From the NCBI GenBank assembly GCA_001786825.1, contig MFTL01000014.1, positions 1-8,243 on the forward strand: a stretch of DNA of 8,243 nucleotides, in the 5' to 3' direction. Position 1 is the first letter of the stretch. Every line of letters begins with the position of its first letter. This stretch comes from Candidatus Nomurabacteria bacterium RIFCSPHIGHO2_01_FULL_39_9 (GTDB lineage Bacteria; Patescibacteriota; Minisyncoccia; Phycocordibacterales; DATEUR01). Below the pieces are notes generated by a model that did no database searches, was not told the origin of the DNA, and was given only the letters and a program-made list of their open reading frames with translations. Below are positions 6,058 through 8,243 of this stretch, one piece after another. The translations under genes were made by a program, and so were the position numbers.

Positions 6058-6741
6058 ATGTTTATTCAAACATGGGGCGAAGTTTTTACTTCCTCACTTC
6101 AAAGTCTTTGGGTTGGTGTCGCCGGCTTTTTGCCAAATCTTATCATTGCCATCATTATCTTCATTGTTGGTTGGATAATTGGCGGAGTCGTTGGTCGCGC
6201 AATCGAACAAGGCTTGTCAGCATTAAAAATTGACAATCTTTTCCGAAGTATTGGCACGGAAGAATTACTTGCCCGCGCCGGTATGAAATTAAATGTTGGT
6301 GGCTTTATTGGCGAGCTCATCAAGTGGTTTATTATCGTTGTTTTCCTCATCACTTCCTTTGATGTTCTCGGTCTTTCTGAAGTCAACGCCTTCTTAAAAG
6401 ATGTCGTAGTTTCTTACTTGCCGAAAGTCATCGTTGCCGCTTTGATCCTTATCTTGGCTTCTGTTATCTCTGATGTTATGCAGAAATTTGTTGAAGCTTC
6501 AGCTCGTGCCGCTCAAATGAGAGGCGCTAAATTTGCTGGCAGCCTTGCTCGCTATGCAATCTGGCTTTTTGCTTTCATTATCGCCCTTTCTGAACTTGGC
6601 ATCGCGCCGGCTTTCATGCAAATTCTCTTCACTGGCGTTGTCGCAACCTTAACAATTGCCGCTGGTCTTTCTTTCGGTTTGGGTGGCAAAGATATGGCTA
6701 CTCGCTCTCTTGAGAAGCTCGGTGAACAAGTTAAGCAGTAG
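6058..6741 (+). CDS. Membrane protein with two conserved TM-helix (MscS-associated) repeats
   Basis: The 227-residue protein has about five membrane spans, near residues 21-45, 83-106, 119-140, 162-181 and 185-208. Two stretches beginning LPNLIIAIIIFIVGWIIGG (25-43) and LPKVIVAALILILASVISD (121-139) are related tandem copies of the TM-helix domain found in small mechanosensitive channels. Each is followed by an amphipathic linker (ALKIDNLFRSIG; RAAQMRGAKFAG). The last span ends GLSFGLGGKDMA, similar to the pore-lining helix end of MscS-like proteins, but the cytoplasmic beta domain is absent and only about 17 residues remain. It may form a reduced channel or an osmotic sensor; transport has not been shown for such short forms. 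It has its own strong promoter, a 70-nt A/T-rich leader, no Shine-Dalgarno sequence, and structured RNA immediately after its stop. Confidence 0.85.
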   Translation: MFIQTWGEVFTSSLQSLWVGVAGFLPNLIIAIIIFIVGWIIGGVVGRAIEQGLSALKIDNLFRSIGTEELLARAGMKLNVGGFIGELIKWFIIVVFLITSFDVLGLSEVNAFLKDVVVSYLPKVIVAALILILASVISDVMQKFVEASARAAQMRGAKFAGSLARYAIWLFAFIIALSELGIAPAFMQILFTGVVATLTIAAGLSFGLGGKDMATRSLEKLGEQVKQ

Positions 6742-6766
6742 CTTCTTTAAAAATAGTTTAAAGAAG
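6742..6766 (+). other. Perfect hairpin directly after the stop codon
   Basis: CTTCTTTAAA (6742-6751) pairs fully with TTTAAAGAAG (6757-6766) over the loop AATAG. It begins on the base after TAG. No T-run follows on this strand, so it is not a standard terminator by itself; it may protect the mRNA 3' end or work with the larger structure next to it. Confidence 0.7.
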
Positions 6767-6881
6767 ACAAACAAAAAATAAGCCTTAAGCAGAGGCTAGC
6801 GAACCCGACGGGGCGAGCTCCCGAGGATATTTTCTAACAAGAAAATATCCGTACTCTGCGAAAGGCTTATTTTTTGTTTGT
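6767..6881 (+). other. 115-nt branched inverted-repeat element (terminator, ncRNA or MITE-like)
   Basis: Twenty bases (6767-6786) are the exact reverse complement of 6862-6881. Inside, after a 2x2 A/G-rich internal loop, GCAGAG (6789-6794) pairs with CTCTGC (6854-6859). The interior then branches. One arm pairs AGC (6798-6800) with GCT (6817-6819) and CCC (6804-6806) with GGG (6811-6813) across a purine-rich loop that could hold tandem G-A pairs. The other is a perfect 10-bp hairpin GGATATTTTC (6825-6834) with GAAAATATCC (6841-6850). The 3' arm ends in ATTTTTTGTTTGT, so the whole can terminate transcription of the membrane gene. The elaborate three-way form exceeds what a terminator needs. 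I do not recognise an RNA family. No target duplication is evident. Confidence 0.7.
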
Positions 6882-6934
6882 TGACAGGTTTTTAAGTTTT
6901 CCACCGGTTTTCCACTTTAGTCTTCTAAAAACCC

Positions 6935-6963
6935 TTGCGTTATTTTAACGATAAATGTATACT
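6935..6963 (+). promoter_or_regulatory. Promoter P1 upstream of the 23S rRNA leader
   Basis: TTGCGT (6935-6940) and TATACT (6958-6963) are 17 bases apart; the start site would be near 6970. The inverted repeat ATACTA (6959-6964) / TAGTAT (6972-6977) overlaps the -10 and start region and could be a regulator site. Two tandem GTTTTCCAC repeats (6896-6904, 6907-6915) lie upstream. Confidence 0.65.
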
Positions 6964-6975
6964 ATTTCCACTAGT

Positions 6976-7011
6976 ATGTTTTCGAATAAAAAACAAAATT
7001 TTAGGCGGTGA
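6976..7011 (+). CDS. Putative 11-residue leader peptide of the 23S attenuator
   Basis: ATG at 6976, about 6 nt after the predicted start site, opens a frame reading MFSNKKQNFRR. The last two sense codons are AGG and CGG, followed by TGA and an immediate second in-frame stop TAG (7012-7014). Codons 8-11 and the first base of the stop coincide with the left arm of the antiterminator hairpin (6998-7009), so a ribosome finishing this frame would physically cover that arm. There is no Shine-Dalgarno sequence, but other genes in this window also lack one. A frame this short can occur by chance; its placement is the main support. Confidence 0.35.
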   Translation: MFSNKKQNFRR

Positions 7012-7068
7012 TAGACGTCCTGGTTAGTTGTTGCCTTTTGAAAACCGCCCTAAAATGGTGGTTTTTTT
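6998..7068 (+). promoter_or_regulatory. Transcription attenuator: competing antiterminator and terminator
   Basis: Antiterminator: ATTTTAGGCGGT (6998-7009) pairs with ACCGCCCTAAAAT (7044-7056), 12 bp with one bulged C. Terminator: AAAACCGCC (7041-7049) pairs with GGTGGTTTT (7057-7065), 9 bp including one G-U, loop CTAAAAT, running into seven Ts (7062-7068). Both use 7044-7049, so they exclude each other. The position between promoter P1 and the 23S gene suggests conditional read-through into rRNA. Alternatively P1 and this terminator delimit an independent RNA of about 100 nt, with 23S using promoter P2. Confidence 0.65.
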
Positions 7069-7110
7069 AGTCAAAATATACGCGAACCTTGAAAACTTAA
7101 TAAGGAAGAA

Positions 7111-7131
7111 TAACAATATAATATATTGTTA
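7111..7131 (+). promoter_or_regulatory. Possible second 23S promoter (-10 at 7117-7122) within a perfect hairpin
   Basis: A perfect TATAAT (7117-7122) lies inside the inverted repeat TAACAATAT (7111-7119) / ATATTGTTA (7123-7131) with loop AAT. TTGAAA (7089-7094) is 22 bases upstream, too far for a standard -35. The site could be promoter P2, with a start near 7129, or an RNA hairpin in the rRNA leader used in processing. Confidence 0.4.
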
Positions 7132-7136
7132 AGCAG

Positions 7137-7181
7137 GTAAAATTGTATTAAGTAAAAATTGTAAGTTAAGTAAAAATGTAG
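7137..7181 (+). repeat. Three short A-rich near-repeats in the 23S leader
   Basis: GTAAAATTGTA (7137-7147), GTAAAAATTGTA (7152-7163) and GTAAAAATGTA (7170-7180) follow one another. The last two belong to exact copies of TTAAGTAAAAAT (7148-7159, 7166-7177) with an 18-base period. They lie between the possible P2 promoter and the mature 23S 5' end. Function is unknown; unpaired leader sequence is likely. Confidence 0.55.
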
Positions 7182-7195
7182 TTTCGAAGTTTCCT

Positions 7196-8243
<1,048 letters not shown>

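Noticed and set aside
6767..6881. Self-cleaving ribozyme (hammerhead, twister or similar) in the 115-nt element
   Set aside because: The conserved core sequences of those ribozymes are not present in the interior, although the branched fold invited the comparison.

Overview
The window looks like part of a Candidate Phyla Radiation (Patescibacteria) genome, most likely a Parcubacteria-type lineage. This rests on family resemblance, not a search. The supporting signs are an S-layer-like beta-sandwich surface protein, a winged-helix plus degenerate nucleotidyltransferase protein, a protein with two conserved TM-helix repeats but no MscS beta domain, a short ribosomal L10, gene starts without Shine-Dalgarno sequences, and a 23S rRNA gene with no 16S upstream. 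All eight main reading frames end in TAA or TAG and none is broken by TGA, so there is no sign that TGA is read as glycine.

Layout, all on the + strand. Positions 1-1484 hold the 3' part of a large secreted or surface protein, closed by a strong terminator (1534-1567). A 45-residue membrane peptide gene follows (1585-1722). Next comes a cassette with a DUF4143-type AAA ATPase (1795-2916), bounded by 19-bp perfect direct repeats and led by a 24-bp perfect palindrome. The rplJ-rplL unit (3086-3952) has its own promoter, an L10-type autoregulatory leader and a terminator. A PIF1-like helicase (4018-5361), probably leaderless, is followed after 20 nt by the winged-helix/nucleotidyltransferase gene (5382-5951). 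A well-formed promoter drives the TM-helix membrane protein (6058-6741). A 450-nt non-coding stretch (6742-7195) separates it from the 23S rRNA, which starts near 7196 and runs off the window.

The non-coding stretch is the most interesting part. It carries a hairpin at the stop codon of the membrane gene, then a 115-nt element closed by a perfect 20-bp inverted repeat with a branched interior. After that come a promoter (TTGCGT-17-TATACT), an 11-codon open frame ending in two arginine codons and tandem stops, and two mutually exclusive hairpins of which the second looks like an intrinsic terminator. Then follow a possible second promoter and the 23S gene. This is the arrangement of a transcription attenuator placed ahead of an unlinked 23S gene. 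Because the open frame covers one arm of the antiterminator, it could let ribosome availability set 23S rRNA output. That reading is inference; the pairings and the reading frame are visible in the sequence.

Together, much of the window serves the translation apparatus (L10, L7/L12, 23S rRNA), with apparent feedback leaders ahead of both the rplJL unit and the rRNA. The ATPase cassette appears to have been inserted just upstream of the rplJL promoter.
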